Numbered from the stretch's first letter, positions 1-6,212 are shown. The stretch is 8,675 nt of DNA from Campylobacterota bacterium (GCA_003646525.1 QMKU01000041.1:1-8675); one strand, 5' to 3'. Notes: generated by a model not told the origin, from the letters alone. A program made the numbers and translations.

Positions 1-388
1 CTTGTGCATCGAGTGCATTCATTACATTTGCTTGGGTAGAGAGGTGCAGAGGGATGTCCGCTGCGATCTTCGCTGCCATCTTCACCACTCCAGGACTCGC
101 GATGATCAAAGCATCTGGCTTCAACTCTGCCATCTTGGCAATATGATTTTCATATAGTTTAATTTGTGAATTGAAAGGAAAACTGTTGATTGTTACATAA
201 ACTTTTTTACCACGGGCATGAGCATAATTAATCCCTTCTTTGAAAGAGTCCATATCAAACTCTTTACCCGAACGGATACGCAGAGAAAAAGTACTAGTTC
301 CGCCATAAACGGCATCTGCCCCATAATTGAGTGCGATCTTGAGTTTTTCGAGATTGCCTGCGGGTGCGAGGAGTTCTGCTTTGTGCAA
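1..388 (-). CDS. U32-family protein (TrhP/YegQ-like), N-terminal 129 residues, runs off the left edge
   Basis: Reading the minus strand from a TTG at 388 gives a protein beginning MHKAELLAPAGNLEKLKIAL, followed by GADAVYGG, YAHARGKKVYVTIN, PDALIIASPGVV and HLSTQAN. These are in the order and spacing I know from the N-terminus of U32-family proteins, and YegQ/TrhP of E. coli is the closest match I can recall. Family members act in tRNA wobble-uridine hydroxylation (TrhP, prephenate-dependent) or 23S rRNA hydroxylation (RlhA); 'collagenase' is the older label. The TTG start is chosen because AAAGG (minus strand) lies 7 nt upstream and no ATG occurs in frame between it and the next gene; a Leu-encoding start is the only oddity. 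It is divergent from the PHP phosphatase gene. The C-terminal cysteines and most of the domain lie outside the window, so the subfamily cannot be settled here. Confidence 0.9.
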   Translation of the reverse strand, partial: MHKAELLAPAGNLEKLKIALNYGADAVYGGTSTFSLRIRSGKEFDMDSFKEGINYAHARGKKVYVTINSFPFNSQIKLYENHIAKMAELKPDALIIASPGVVKMAAKIAADIPLHLSTQANVMNALDAQ

Positions 389-422
389 ATAGAGACCTTT
401 TGCTTTAATTTTGAGTAATTTT

Positions 423-445
423 ACTATAATAGTAGTAAAAAGGAG
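423..445 (+). promoter_or_regulatory. Divergent -10 region and ribosome site of the PHP phosphatase gene
   Basis: TATAAT at 425-430 is a perfect -10 box; the predicted transcript start is about 437. AAGGAG at 440-445 is the ribosome-binding site. It touches an ATG at 446 directly (no spacing) but lies 9 nt before the ATG at 455, which decides for the later start. The -10 box is embedded in the 11-bp palindrome ACTATAATAGT (423-433), so a -10-like hexamer (TATTAT or TATAGT) is also present on the minus strand for the U32 gene. No convincing -35 box is seen. Confidence 0.5.
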
Positions 446-454
446 ATGGAACAT

Positions 455-1234
455 ATGCGAATAGACCTTCATAATCATACAACGAGATGCAATCATGCAG
501 AGGGAACAGTCGATGAATATATCCAGAGAGCCATCGAATTGGGAATCGATATCTATGGATTTAGCGAACATGCACCGATGGATTTTGACCCGTATTACAG
601 ACTCTCTTTTGATGAAATGAGTCTCTATACTTCAGATATACTTTCCGCCAAAGAGCGGTATAGAGATGAGATAAAAATCTTGCTAGGATATGAAGTCGAT
701 TACCTTCAGGGGCATATAGATGCGCATGTAGTAAATGCCAAAGTTGATTATCTCATCGGGTCAGTACACTTTCTCGATAAGTGGGGGTTTGACAATCCTG
801 AATTTGTCGGTGGCTATCAAGATCGTGATATTGATGAAATTTGGCAGGCATACTTCGATGCTACTGAAGCTATGGCAAAAACTAGATATTTTGATATAGT
901 AGGGCACTTCGATCTTATAAAGGTTTTTAAATATATGCCAACAAAAGATATGAGACTCTTGGCAAGCAAAGCACTCAAAACAATCAAAAAATCAAATATG
1001 GTATTAGAGATCAATACAGCTGGTTTACGCAAACCTGTCAAAGAGATCTACCCCTCTGAACTACTGCTGATCGAAGCCTACACTCTTGATATTCCTATCA
1101 CATTCGGTTCAGATGCACACAGCGTAGATCAAGTGGGCTTTGCTTACGATAAATCAGTAGCATTGGCAAAAAGAGTAGGGTACACAAAAGCTGTTACCTT
1201 TGAGCAGAGGGATAGGGAATTGGTTATTTTTTAA
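455..1234 (+). CDS. hisJ: PHP-domain histidinol-phosphatase, HisJ family
   Basis: Protein of 259 residues from the ATG at 455; an in-frame ATG at 446 would add three residues but leaves no spacing to AAGGAG. The PHP metal-binding motifs are all present: H6-x-H8 in RIDLHNHTTRCNHAEGT, E38-H39 in GFSEHAP, E80 in GYEVDY, H105 in GSVHF, H151 in DIVGHFD and D220/H222 in FGSDAH. The opening HNHTTRCNHAEGT...GFSEHAP is characteristic of the HisJ/HisK group, cytoplasmic phosphatases that remove phosphate from L-histidinol phosphate in histidine biosynthesis. The length fits the family (about 250-280 residues). The gene is divergent from the U32 gene and 71 nt upstream of glnA in the same direction; no histidine genes are adjacent. 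The PHP superfamily is certain; histidinol phosphate as substrate is inferred from motif similarity. Confidence 0.88.
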   Translation: MRIDLHNHTTRCNHAEGTVDEYIQRAIELGIDIYGFSEHAPMDFDPYYRLSFDEMSLYTSDILSAKERYRDEIKILLGYEVDYLQGHIDAHVVNAKVDYLIGSVHFLDKWGFDNPEFVGGYQDRDIDEIWQAYFDATEAMAKTRYFDIVGHFDLIKVFKYMPTKDMRLLASKALKTIKKSNMVLEINTAGLRKPVKEIYPSELLLIEAYTLDIPITFGSDAHSVDQVGFAYDKSVALAKRVGYTKAVTFEQRDRELVIF

Positions 1235-1262
1235 GCACCCAACAAGAGAACCTTACTGTTTA

Positions 1263-1300
1263 TATAGGTATACTGTACCGATAAAAATTTTATTCAGGAG
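1263..1300 (+). promoter_or_regulatory. glnA promoter candidate with a dyad, plus ribosome site
   Basis: TATACT at 1269-1274 is the best -10 box before glnA; no matching -35 is seen. It sits inside an imperfect dyad: TATAGGTA (1263-1270), a 5-nt centre TACTG, then TACCGATA (1276-1283), with 7 of 8 positions paired. The predicted start of transcription is near 1281. CAGGAG at 1295-1300 is the ribosome site, 5 nt before the ATG at 1306. The dyad over the -10 box would suit a repressor; no regulator is identifiable here. Confidence 0.4.
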
Positions 1301-1305
1301 AACAC

Positions 1306-2736
1306 ATGGGCAAATTTGTCAATAATGTAGATGAGTTTTATAAATACTGCGAAGCAAACGAGGTAGAGTTTGTAGATTTTAGATTTACGGATATCAAAGG
1401 TGTATGGCATCATATCTCTTATCGTATGAGTGCTGTTCCTGCTGAGATGCTAGAAGTTGGTCTTCCGTTCGATGGTTCATCTATCGAAAACTGGCAGCCA
1501 ATCAACAAATCAGATATGCTTCTCAAGCCTGATGTTCCTACTGCATTTCTCGATCCATTTACTGCGGATAGTACGATTATTGTCTTTTGTGATGTATATG
1601 ATATCTACAAAAACGAGCTTTATGAGAGATGTCCGAGATCTATCGCCAAGAAGACGCTTACTTATATGGAGTCAGAGGGCATAGGTGATGAAGCATACTT
1701 TGGTCCGGAGAATGAATTTTTCATTTTTGACAATGTTCAGATCTGGTCAGGGATCAACGAGACAGGCTATAGAGTTGATTCTGAAGAGGGTGAATGGAAC
1801 TACTCAACCTCTTATAGTGAGATGGGAAATATGGGTCATAGACCAGGTACAAAAGGTGGCTACTTCCCAACAATGCCGACAGACTCTATGGTCGATCTCC
1901 GTGCTGAGATGATGCTAATCATGGAAGAGGTGGGTCTTACAGTTATGTTAGGTCACCACGAAGTCGCTCAAGCACAAGGTGAGATCGGTATCAAATTTGG
2001 TGATATGATCGAAGCAGCAGACAATGTACAAAAGTATAAATATATTGTCAAGATGGTAGCACACCTCAACGGCAAGACAGCTACATTTATGCCAAAACCA
2101 CTCTATGGAGACAATGGTAACGGTATGCATGTACACCAATCTATCTGGAGAGATGGCAAAAATCTATTTTACAAAGAGGGTGAATATGCAAACCTCAGCC
2201 AAACAGCACTTCACTATCTAGGTGGTATATTTAACCACTCTGCAGCAGTCTCTTCCTTTACAAATCCAAGCACAAACTCCTACAAGAGACTTGTTCCTGG
2301 ATTTGAAGCACCTAGTATCTTGACCTACTCTAGTCAGAACCGTTCAGCTGCTTGTCGTATCCCTTATGGTGCAGGCGAGATGGCTACTAGAATCGAGACT
2401 AGATTCCCAGACTCTACGGCTTGTCCTTACCTCTGTTTTTCAGTATTGATGCTAGCAGGAATTGATGGTATCAAACATCAGTCTGTACCAGTGGGTCCTA
2501 TGGATATTGACCTATTTGAGCTTACTCTTGATGAGATCAAAGAGAAAAACATCCCACAAATGCCTCGAACACTGAGAGAGTCACTTGAGGGTCTTAGAGG
2601 AGATTTTGAATTCCTTAGACCTGTTATGAGTGATGAGTTTATCACAACATATAGACAATATATGTTCGCAGCTCAAGTACACCCAGACGAAGCTAGACCA
2701 ACAGGATATGAGTTCCACTCAACTTACTCTTGCTAA
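1306..2736 (+). CDS. glnA: Glutamine synthetase, type I
   Basis: 476-residue cytoplasmic enzyme that joins glutamate and ammonia to glutamine with ATP; GSI forms dodecamers. Visible landmarks in order: FDGSSI at 55-60 (the Asp loop), GPENEFF at 133-139 (metal-ligand Glu residues), [11 protein letters not shown] at 216-226, [10 protein letters not shown] at 270-279 (active-site His), [17 protein letters not shown] at 320-336 (glutamate flap) and NRSAACRIP at 345-353 (ATP/phosphate Arg). The length is typical for GSI. The position equivalent to the adenylylated Tyr397 of E. coli (in NLYDLP) reads DLFELT with Phe404, so GlnE-type adenylylation should be impossible; the Helicobacter pylori enzyme is reported to have the same change. 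The start at 1306 follows CAGGAG by 5 nt. The gene appears monocistronic, with a hairpin right after the stop codon. Confidence 0.98.
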   Translation: MGKFVNNVDEFYKYCEANEVEFVDFRFTDIKGVWHHISYRMSAVPAEMLEVGLPFDGSSIENWQPINKSDMLLKPDVPTAFLDPFTADSTIIVFCDVYDIYKNELYERCPRSIAKKTLTYMESEGIGDEAYFGPENEFFIFDNVQIWSGINETGYRVDSEEGEWNYSTSYSEMGNMGHRPGTKGGYFPTMPTDSMVDLRAEMMLIMEEVGLTVMLGHHEVAQAQGEIGIKFGDMIEAADNVQKYKYIVKMVAHLNGKTATFMPKPLYGDNGNGMHVHQSIWRDGKNLFYKEGEYANLSQTALHYLGGIFNHSAAVSSFTNPSTNSYKRLVPGFEAPSILTYSSQNRSAACRIPYGAGEMATRIETRFPDSTACPYLCFSVLMLAGIDGIKHQSVPVGPMDIDLFELTLDEIKEKNIPQMPRTLRESLEGLRGDFEFLRPVMSDEFITTYRQYMFAAQVHPDEARPTGYEFHSTYSC

Positions 2737-2741
2737 AACCT

Positions 2742-2788
2742 TTCGGGCTTTTGCCCGAATCATTCATTCCCTCATCCATTTTTTTTAT
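2742..2788 (+). terminator. Probable glnA transcription terminator
   Basis: Six bases after the glnA stop codon, TTCGGGC (2742-2748) pairs perfectly with GCCCGAA (2753-2759) around a TTTT loop, a GC-rich 7-bp stem. The stem is followed by a C/T-rich run ending in a long T stretch near 2780-2787. The T-tract is not immediately adjacent, so efficiency is uncertain, but position and stem strength argue for termination. Confidence 0.6.
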
Positions 2789-2823
2789 TCTTCATTATTG
2801 TACTATCAACTCTTGAGATGCTA

Positions 2824-2860
2824 GGGGTCAAGTGTTGAAAATTCACTTACTTCGTGAGTT
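2824..2860. repeat. Single copy (left half) of the GGGGTC palindromic repeat
   Basis: The 35 nt from 2826 to 2860, starting GGTCAAGTGTTGAAAAT and ending ACTTCGTGAGTT, match 7765-7799 with three T/C differences. Both lie directly after a GGTC foot; here it is TAGGGGTC. The right half of the palindrome, complete at 7800-7820, is diverged or missing here (2861-2882 reads differently). It lies between glnA and the convergent small membrane-protein gene, a typical REP location. A short hairpin inside it (TCAC/GTGA on the minus strand) might help to end transcription of the minus-strand gene. Confidence 0.75.
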
Positions 2861-2882
2861 TCCTCGTTGCGATGGTCTCTGA

Positions 2883-3104
2883 CTATTTAGATCGTCCAAA
2901 AAAGCTGAAGATTACTCTAAAAATCAAAATAAAAATATATATGACAAGTGTAAAGATTAGTGGATGAAAAGCACCGACACCATAAGCTCCTGCAGTTGGC
3001 AATGATGTAACATGCTCGATAGGATGACTCAGCCACTCTTTGAAATGCATACTTAGTGCCAAAAACAGAAAAATACCTGTAAAAATTAGTAATTCTTTTT
3101 TCAA
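2883..3104 (-). CDS. Small inner-membrane protein, two predicted helices, function unknown
   Basis: 73 residues from a TTG start at 3104, chosen because AAGGG (minus strand, 3113-3117) lies 8 nt upstream and no ATG is in frame nearby. Residues 5-19 (LLIFTGIFLFLALSM) and about 48-69 (HPLIFTLVIYIFILIFRVIFSFF) are hydrophobic, separated by a conserved-looking loop with HFKEWLSHPIEH and GAYGVGAFHP; the end is basic (GRSK), suggesting both termini in the cytoplasm. The two histidine-rich stretches could bind metal or haem, but that is speculation. I recognise this as a short protein type common in Sulfurimonas-like genomes, without a known function. It is divergent from mrp, with overlapping promoter regions. 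Confidence 0.75.
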   Translation of the reverse strand: MKKELLIFTGIFLFLALSMHFKEWLSHPIEHVTSLPTAGAYGVGAFHPLIFTLVIYIFILIFRVIFSFFGRSK

Positions 3105-3106
3105 AA

Positions 3107-3136
3107 TTGATACCCTTAATGATTATATGGCATAAT
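3107..3136 (+). promoter_or_regulatory. mrp promoter candidate
   Basis: TTGATA (3107-3112) and CATAAT (3131-3136) are separated by 18 nt; transcription would begin near 3143, giving a leader of about 35 nt. The ribosome site is AAAGG at 3163-3167, 10 nt before the mrp ATG. The promoter overlaps the start region of the minus-strand small gene, so the two are likely to influence each other. Confidence 0.5.
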
Positions 3137-3139
3137 CAT
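3119..3139. promoter_or_regulatory. Perfect 8-bp dyad between divergent promoters (possible operator)
   Basis: ATGATTAT (3119-3126) is the exact reverse complement of ATAATCAT (3132-3139), with the 5-nt centre ATGGC. The dyad lies between the -35 and -10 boxes of the mrp promoter and covers the -10 region of the opposite promoter, so a bound dimer would affect both genes. The AT-rich arms resemble part of a Fur-type box but do not fit it well. Confidence 0.4.
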
Positions 3140-3164
3140 ACCAAAATAATAAGAAATAATTCAA
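3135..3164 (-). promoter_or_regulatory. Promoter candidate for the small membrane-protein gene
   Basis: On the minus strand TTGAAT (3164-3159) and TATGAT (3140-3135) are spaced by 18 nt, with a predicted start near 3128 and a 24-nt leader containing AAGGG. A second, perfect TATAAT on the same strand (3127-3122) would put the transcript start within the ribosome site and is less likely. Confidence 0.4.
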
Positions 3165-3177
3165 AGGTTTGTAAAAT

Positions 3178-4263
3178 ATGATAGATATAAATTGTCTAAA
3201 AGAGGCTCTCTCAGAGGTTATATATCCAGGTTTTAAGAAAAATATTATGTCATTTGACTTTGTCAAGGAGATTAGCATTGATGATGATAAAGTATCCATT
3301 CAGATGAATATCCCCTCTGCTTCTGTAGAGATAGAATCCCAGCTCCGCACGGAAATCATCAAAAGAATCTCTATACTAGGTGCTTCGGAAGTCAATCTGA
3401 CCATAGCTAAACCAGTGATACCCAAGGAGACAAGCTCACAGGGCAGAAATGTACTTCCAAATATCCACAACTTCGTAATGGTCAGCAGTGGCAAAGGCGG
3501 AGTCGGCAAATCAACAACAGCAGTCAATATCGCTATCTCTCTAGCACAACAGGGCAAAAGGGTGGGATTGCTAGATGCAGATATCTATGGACCCAATATC
3601 CCAAGGATGATGGGTATAGAGGAGATACAACCTGTTTTTCTAGGCAAAACAATCAAGCCTATACTTGCATACGATATCAAGGTGATGTCGATTGGCTCAC
3701 TAGTAGAGAGAGGTTCCTCGCTCATCTGGAAGGGTGCTATGGTCACTCAAGCGATAGAGCAGATGCTCGAAGATATCGAATGGGGCAGCCTCGATGTATT
3801 GTTGTTTGACATGCCTCCAGGTACAGGAGATGCTCAGCTGGCTCTTGCCCAGAATCTGCCAGTCACTGCTGGAGTCTGTGTCACTACTCCTCAGAAGGTA
3901 GCATTAGACGATACAATACGCAGTATGGATATGTTTACTCAGCTTCATATCCCTATCGCGGGTATCGTCGAAAATATGAGTGGGTTTATCTGTCCTGAGA
4001 GTGGCAAGGAGTACGATATTTTTGGCAAAAGTACCACGCAACCTCTCGCAGATGCATACAGCACAGAGGTTCTGGGAGAAATACCTATAGAACCTGCCAT
4101 CAGAGAGGGTGGAGATAGTGGCTTGCCCATCACCGTATTGGCACCCAACTGTGAAAGTTCAAAACGCTACCAGAAGATCGCAAGCAGACTCTGGAATTCG
4201 TTGCAAAAAGTCAATGCAGAGGGCGGAGTAAATAACGAAAAAATACAGCCTACTGTTTTTTAG
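3178..4263 (+). CDS. mrp: Mrp/ApbC/NBP35-family iron-sulfur carrier P-loop ATPase
   Basis: 361-residue cytoplasmic protein. Residues 1-85 form a MIP18/DUF59-type domain (LKEALSEVIYPGF...). From about residue 98 follows the MinD/Mrp-type NTPase: deviant Walker A GKGGVGKST at 105-113 with the signature Lys106, the LLDADIYGPNIPRMMG segment at 131-146, LLFDMPPGTGDAQL at 208-221 (Walker B/switch region) and VTTPQKVALDD at 235-245. Family members bind a 4Fe-4S cluster at a dimer interface and hand it to apoproteins. The usual C-P-x-C pair appears here as FICPESGKEYDIFG, with only Cys272; Ser275 sits at the second cysteine position (AGT, one base from TGT). The ATG follows AAAGG by 10 nt. It is divergent from the small membrane-protein gene and convergent with the outer-membrane gene, with an inverted repeat between. 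Confidence 0.96.
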   Translation: MIDINCLKEALSEVIYPGFKKNIMSFDFVKEISIDDDKVSIQMNIPSASVEIESQLRTEIIKRISILGASEVNLTIAKPVIPKETSSQGRNVLPNIHNFVMVSSGKGGVGKSTTAVNIAISLAQQGKRVGLLDADIYGPNIPRMMGIEEIQPVFLGKTIKPILAYDIKVMSIGSLVERGSSLIWKGAMVTQAIEQMLEDIEWGSLDVLLFDMPPGTGDAQLALAQNLPVTAGVCVTTPQKVALDDTIRSMDMFTQLHIPIAGIVENMSGFICPESGKEYDIFGKSTTQPLADAYSTEVLGEIPIEPAIREGGDSGLPITVLAPNCESSKRYQKIASRLWNSLQKVNAEGGVNNEKIQPTVF

Positions 4264-4298
4264 GAATACTAATTTAATAATACCAAAAATAGATACTT

Positions 4299-4345
4299 GG
4301 AGCAGGGACTTTAGTCCCATAAAACGGGACTAAAGTCCCTGCTCC
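4299..4345. repeat. Long inverted repeat, perfect 20-bp arms, GGACTTTAGTCC family copy 1
   Basis: GGAGCAGGGACTTTAGTCCC at 4299-4318 is the exact reverse complement of 4326-4345, around the 7-nt loop ATAAAAC. Each arm contains the near-palindrome GGGACT-TT-AGTCCC, so a branched structure is possible. It lies in the 125-bp gap between the convergent mrp and outer-membrane genes and may act as a terminator for both, though no T-run follows at once on the plus strand. A diverged copy lies at 6264-6311; both are preceded by AGATACT. Confidence 0.9.
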
Positions 4346-4388
4346 TAAATATTTAACTTTATAAGGAATCTGCCAAAAATAAATTGTT

Positions 4389-5714
4389 CTAAAAGTCGAA
4401 AGGCTGTTGGAACATGACCCACATATTGACACCCTCATCACTAACGGCAATATCCAACCTCACGGGCATTTCTGCCGCTAAGGCACGCAGACTGATCCCT
4501 GCATCGTATTTCAAGTCCGTTAAAAGATCAAAATCATACGCGTCATTGACTCTTCCTGCTTCTACGAAAGGAACAACCTGAAACCAGTCTATGGCAATAG
4601 GCGTATTCTTTTTTAGGAACTCTTCCGTTTTGAACGGATTCCAATCAAGAATCGCCCGATACTCTGCGGTGGCATAAATGGCTGCTTTGCCTGAGAATCT
4701 ATTGTTCTCATATCCTCTCATCCGGAAAAAACCACCCAGTCTTGGGCCTTCCCACATAGGTGGACGGTTTGTATCTAAGCCTGGATAAATATGACGATCT
4801 GTATCCCAACTAGGAGAGTATGCCGTCCAAAAATTGAGTGCTAATACATTTTGTTGTGTGAAAGAGAAGGTATCAAGATCAATATATTTACTATATTTTA
4901 ACTCTAGACTGTCCCAACTCTGCAGATTGTCACTCCAGCCAAAGTCGCCAGAGTACTGAATCTCAAAACTATATCCTCGTGAAGGATTTAGATCATAATC
5001 TGTATTATTATGTGTCAGAGCAAATCTCAATCCAGAGTCATTCCACTCGGGCATAGTTTTTGCAAGGCTCCATGGTTCGCTTTCTTCCCAGTTTTCTATT
5101 GTTTGGTATTGATAGAAAGCTTTAAGTTGCAGTGTCGTTCTTCCTGTCTCGAAAGGCACACCATTGGCAAAATTTTCACGATCCATTGCAAAACCATTGC
5201 GTAGCTTATAGATGTTGTCTGGATTGTCGATGCCTTCTCCCATAGGAAGCACATAGGTCAGTGTCGCTGTGTAAAAATCACTATCACTAGATGTCACCAA
5301 TCCATCATCTTGGTCCGAATCATTAGAGCCATCAAGATAGATAGTCTCTTTTGGCCAATGGCTGACATAGCCCCAAAAGGAGAAGAAAAATTGTGTAGTA
5401 TAGGGGATTTTGATATTACTATAAGAGAGAAGAACTGCACTAAAATTAGTAGTTTCAGGATTGTCATTTGTAATGATGTCCTGCTCTACACCATAAGTAA
5501 ATGCAGCTACAAATGTTGTCTGTGGCTGAAAAAGCCCCTGTGCGATAGTACCCGCACCACCAGCTAAACCAGTTGAATCAGAACTAAATGCGAAGGGGAT
5601 CGGAACCCAGCTTCCAGTTTGTTCTATATCAGGCAGATTATCTGCATTGTTGCCTTCTGCCAAAAGCGAGCTAACAGTTAAGAAAAGTGTTAATAAGGGT
5701 ATTTTAAGTTTCAT
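4389..5714 (-). CDS. POTRA-less Omp85/BamA-family outer-membrane beta-barrel protein
   Basis: 441 residues. Residues 1-19 form a signal peptide (MKLKIPLLTLFLTVSSLLA, cleavage before EG). The rest alternates polar and hydrophobic residues as in a 16-strand barrel. RLGGFFRMRGYENNRF at 325-340 carries the RGY lid motif of Omp85 loop 6, followed by the typical GKAAIYATAEYRAIL strand; AGRVND (386-391), YDAGISLRA (403-411) and PVRLDIAVSD (417-426) match the last strands, and the chain ends WVMFQQPFDF with the C-terminal Phe needed for BAM recognition. BamA and TamA carry N-terminal POTRA domains; here fewer than 40 residues precede the barrel, so this is a barrel-only 'surface antigen D15' relative of unknown function, perhaps a transporter or lipase-type accessory protein. 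No ribosome site precedes the ATG, and the best promoter suggests a leaderless mRNA. Confidence 0.9.
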   Translation of the reverse strand: MKLKIPLLTLFLTVSSLLAEGNNADNLPDIEQTGSWVPIPFAFSSDSTGLAGGAGTIAQGLFQPQTTFVAAFTYGVEQDIITNDNPETTNFSAVLLSYSNIKIPYTTQFFFSFWGYVSHWPKETIYLDGSNDSDQDDGLVTSSDSDFYTATLTYVLPMGEGIDNPDNIYKLRNGFAMDRENFANGVPFETGRTTLQLKAFYQYQTIENWEESEPWSLAKTMPEWNDSGLRFALTHNNTDYDLNPSRGYSFEIQYSGDFGWSDNLQSWDSLELKYSKYIDLDTFSFTQQNVLALNFWTAYSPSWDTDRHIYPGLDTNRPPMWEGPRLGGFFRMRGYENNRFSGKAAIYATAEYRAILDWNPFKTEEFLKKNTPIAIDWFQVVPFVEAGRVNDAYDFDLLTDLKYDAGISLRALAAEMPVRLDIAVSDEGVNMWVMFQQPFDF

Positions 5715-5720
5715 AGTGTG

Positions 5721-5749
5721 ATTATATCTTTAAAATGATTAAATGTAAT
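5721..5749 (-). promoter_or_regulatory. Promoter of the Omp85-type gene, predicting a leaderless transcript
   Basis: On the minus strand ATTACA (5749-5744) and a perfect TATAAT (5726-5721) are spaced by 17 nt. With the -10 box ending at 5721, +1 falls at 5714, the A of the ATG. There is no purine-rich ribosome site in the preceding 10 nt. Confidence 0.5.
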
Positions 5750-5834
5750 GCATATCAACACATAGGTAATGATTGTACTTTCATGAGCAGGGGGAATGAA
5801 TTGAAATTTTAACAACTAAAAAGATAATATTGTG

Positions 5835-5858
5835 TATAATAAATATATAGTTTTGGAG
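5835..5858 (+). promoter_or_regulatory. -10 box and ribosome site for the P-loop ATPase fragment gene
   Basis: TATAAT at 5835-5840 predicts transcription from about 5847. GGAG at 5855-5858 lies 7 nt before the GTG start at 5866. No good -35 box is seen at the right distance. The surrounding 150 bp between the divergent genes holds no other recognisable site. Confidence 0.5.
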
Positions 5859-5865
5859 AACTACA

Positions 5866-6153
5866 GTGGCTAATATTTTAGAGATTGCTAAAGATATTCA
5901 TCCTACCCATACTCTATCCATGGAAGAGTTACAAGAGCGTTATATTGAGATATATCCTGATATTAAACGAGATATAAAGTTTTTTATAGAGGTTTATGAA
6001 TACGCCTCTACTCCTCTATTTATATCTGGTCAGATAGGAAGCGGTAAAACAACTCTACTCAAGAGCTTTCTATTTGATGAACCACAAATCCACTATCTTG
6101 ATATTTCAGATTTATCAATTAATAATCCAAATAATCCAGACGAGGTAGTATGA
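5866..6153 (+). CDS. P-loop NTPase fragment or truncated AAA-type ATPase
   Basis: 95 codons from a GTG start with a good ribosome site (GGAG, 7 nt). After a helical N-terminal part rich in Glu/Ile/Tyr (residues 1-48), LFISGQIGSGKTTLLKSF contains a complete Walker A, GQIGSGKT at 55-62. The next strand, IHYLDISDLS at 75-84, ends without any Walker B, sensor or arginine finger. Families with this layout are normally two or more times longer, so this is likely the N-terminal remnant of a larger ATPase, although the control signals and first 95 codons are intact. Its TGA overlaps the ATG of the next short frame (ATGA). It heads the AT-rich block that includes the reductase tail and the phosphopantetheinyl transferase; a role in that pathway is not shown. 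The exact family is not recognised. Confidence 0.55.
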   Translation: MANILEIAKDIHPTHTLSMEELQERYIEIYPDIKRDIKFFIEVYEYASTPLFISGQIGSGKTTLLKSFLFDEPQIHYLDISDLSINNPNNPDEVV

Positions 6154-6212
6154 TTAAAAGTGATTTTGAACAGCTCAAAGGGGTACATTATAAATGTAGG
6201 AGGCTAGAGTAG
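6150..6212 (+). pseudogene. Orphan start of a truncated gene (20 codons)
   Basis: An ATG at 6150 overlaps the preceding stop as ATGA, the usual arrangement of translationally coupled genes, and begins MIKSDFEQLKG. After about 11 codons the frame enters unrecognisable sequence (VHYKCRRLE) and stops at 6210. I read it as the first codons of a gene whose body has been lost. It could be the missing front of the reductase whose tail begins at 6336: a short leader before a Rossmann fold would fit, but the glycine-rich NAD(P) motif is not present. It may also be chance, as 20 codons carry little weight. Confidence 0.35.

Noticed and set aside
218..418. 66-codon plus-strand frame
   Set aside because: Antisense shadow of the U32-family gene, with no ribosome site and no protein-like composition.
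446..454. ATG at 446 as start of the PHP phosphatase
   Set aside because: It touches AAGGAG with no spacing; the ATG at 455 has 9 nt spacing and gives the usual MRIDLHNHT opening.
817..1041. Minus-strand frame inside the PHP gene
   Set aside because: Shadow of a strongly recognised gene on the other strand.
1235..1305. Riboswitch in the glnA leader
   Set aside because: The predicted leader is only about 25 nt, too short for a known glutamine riboswitch, and no such fold is seen.
1457..2139. Several frames of 63-75 codons within glnA
   Set aside because: All overlap the unambiguous GlnA frame and lack ribosome sites.
3119..3139. Fur box before mrp
   Set aside because: The dyad matches the GATAATGATAATCATTATC consensus poorly in spacing and centre; kept only as an unassigned dyad.
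3300..4148. Minus-strand frames within mrp
   Set aside because: Shadows of mrp; low-complexity Pro/Ser/Leu translations and no start signals.
5010..5567. Plus-strand frames within the outer-membrane gene
   Set aside because: Shadows of the minus-strand beta-barrel gene.
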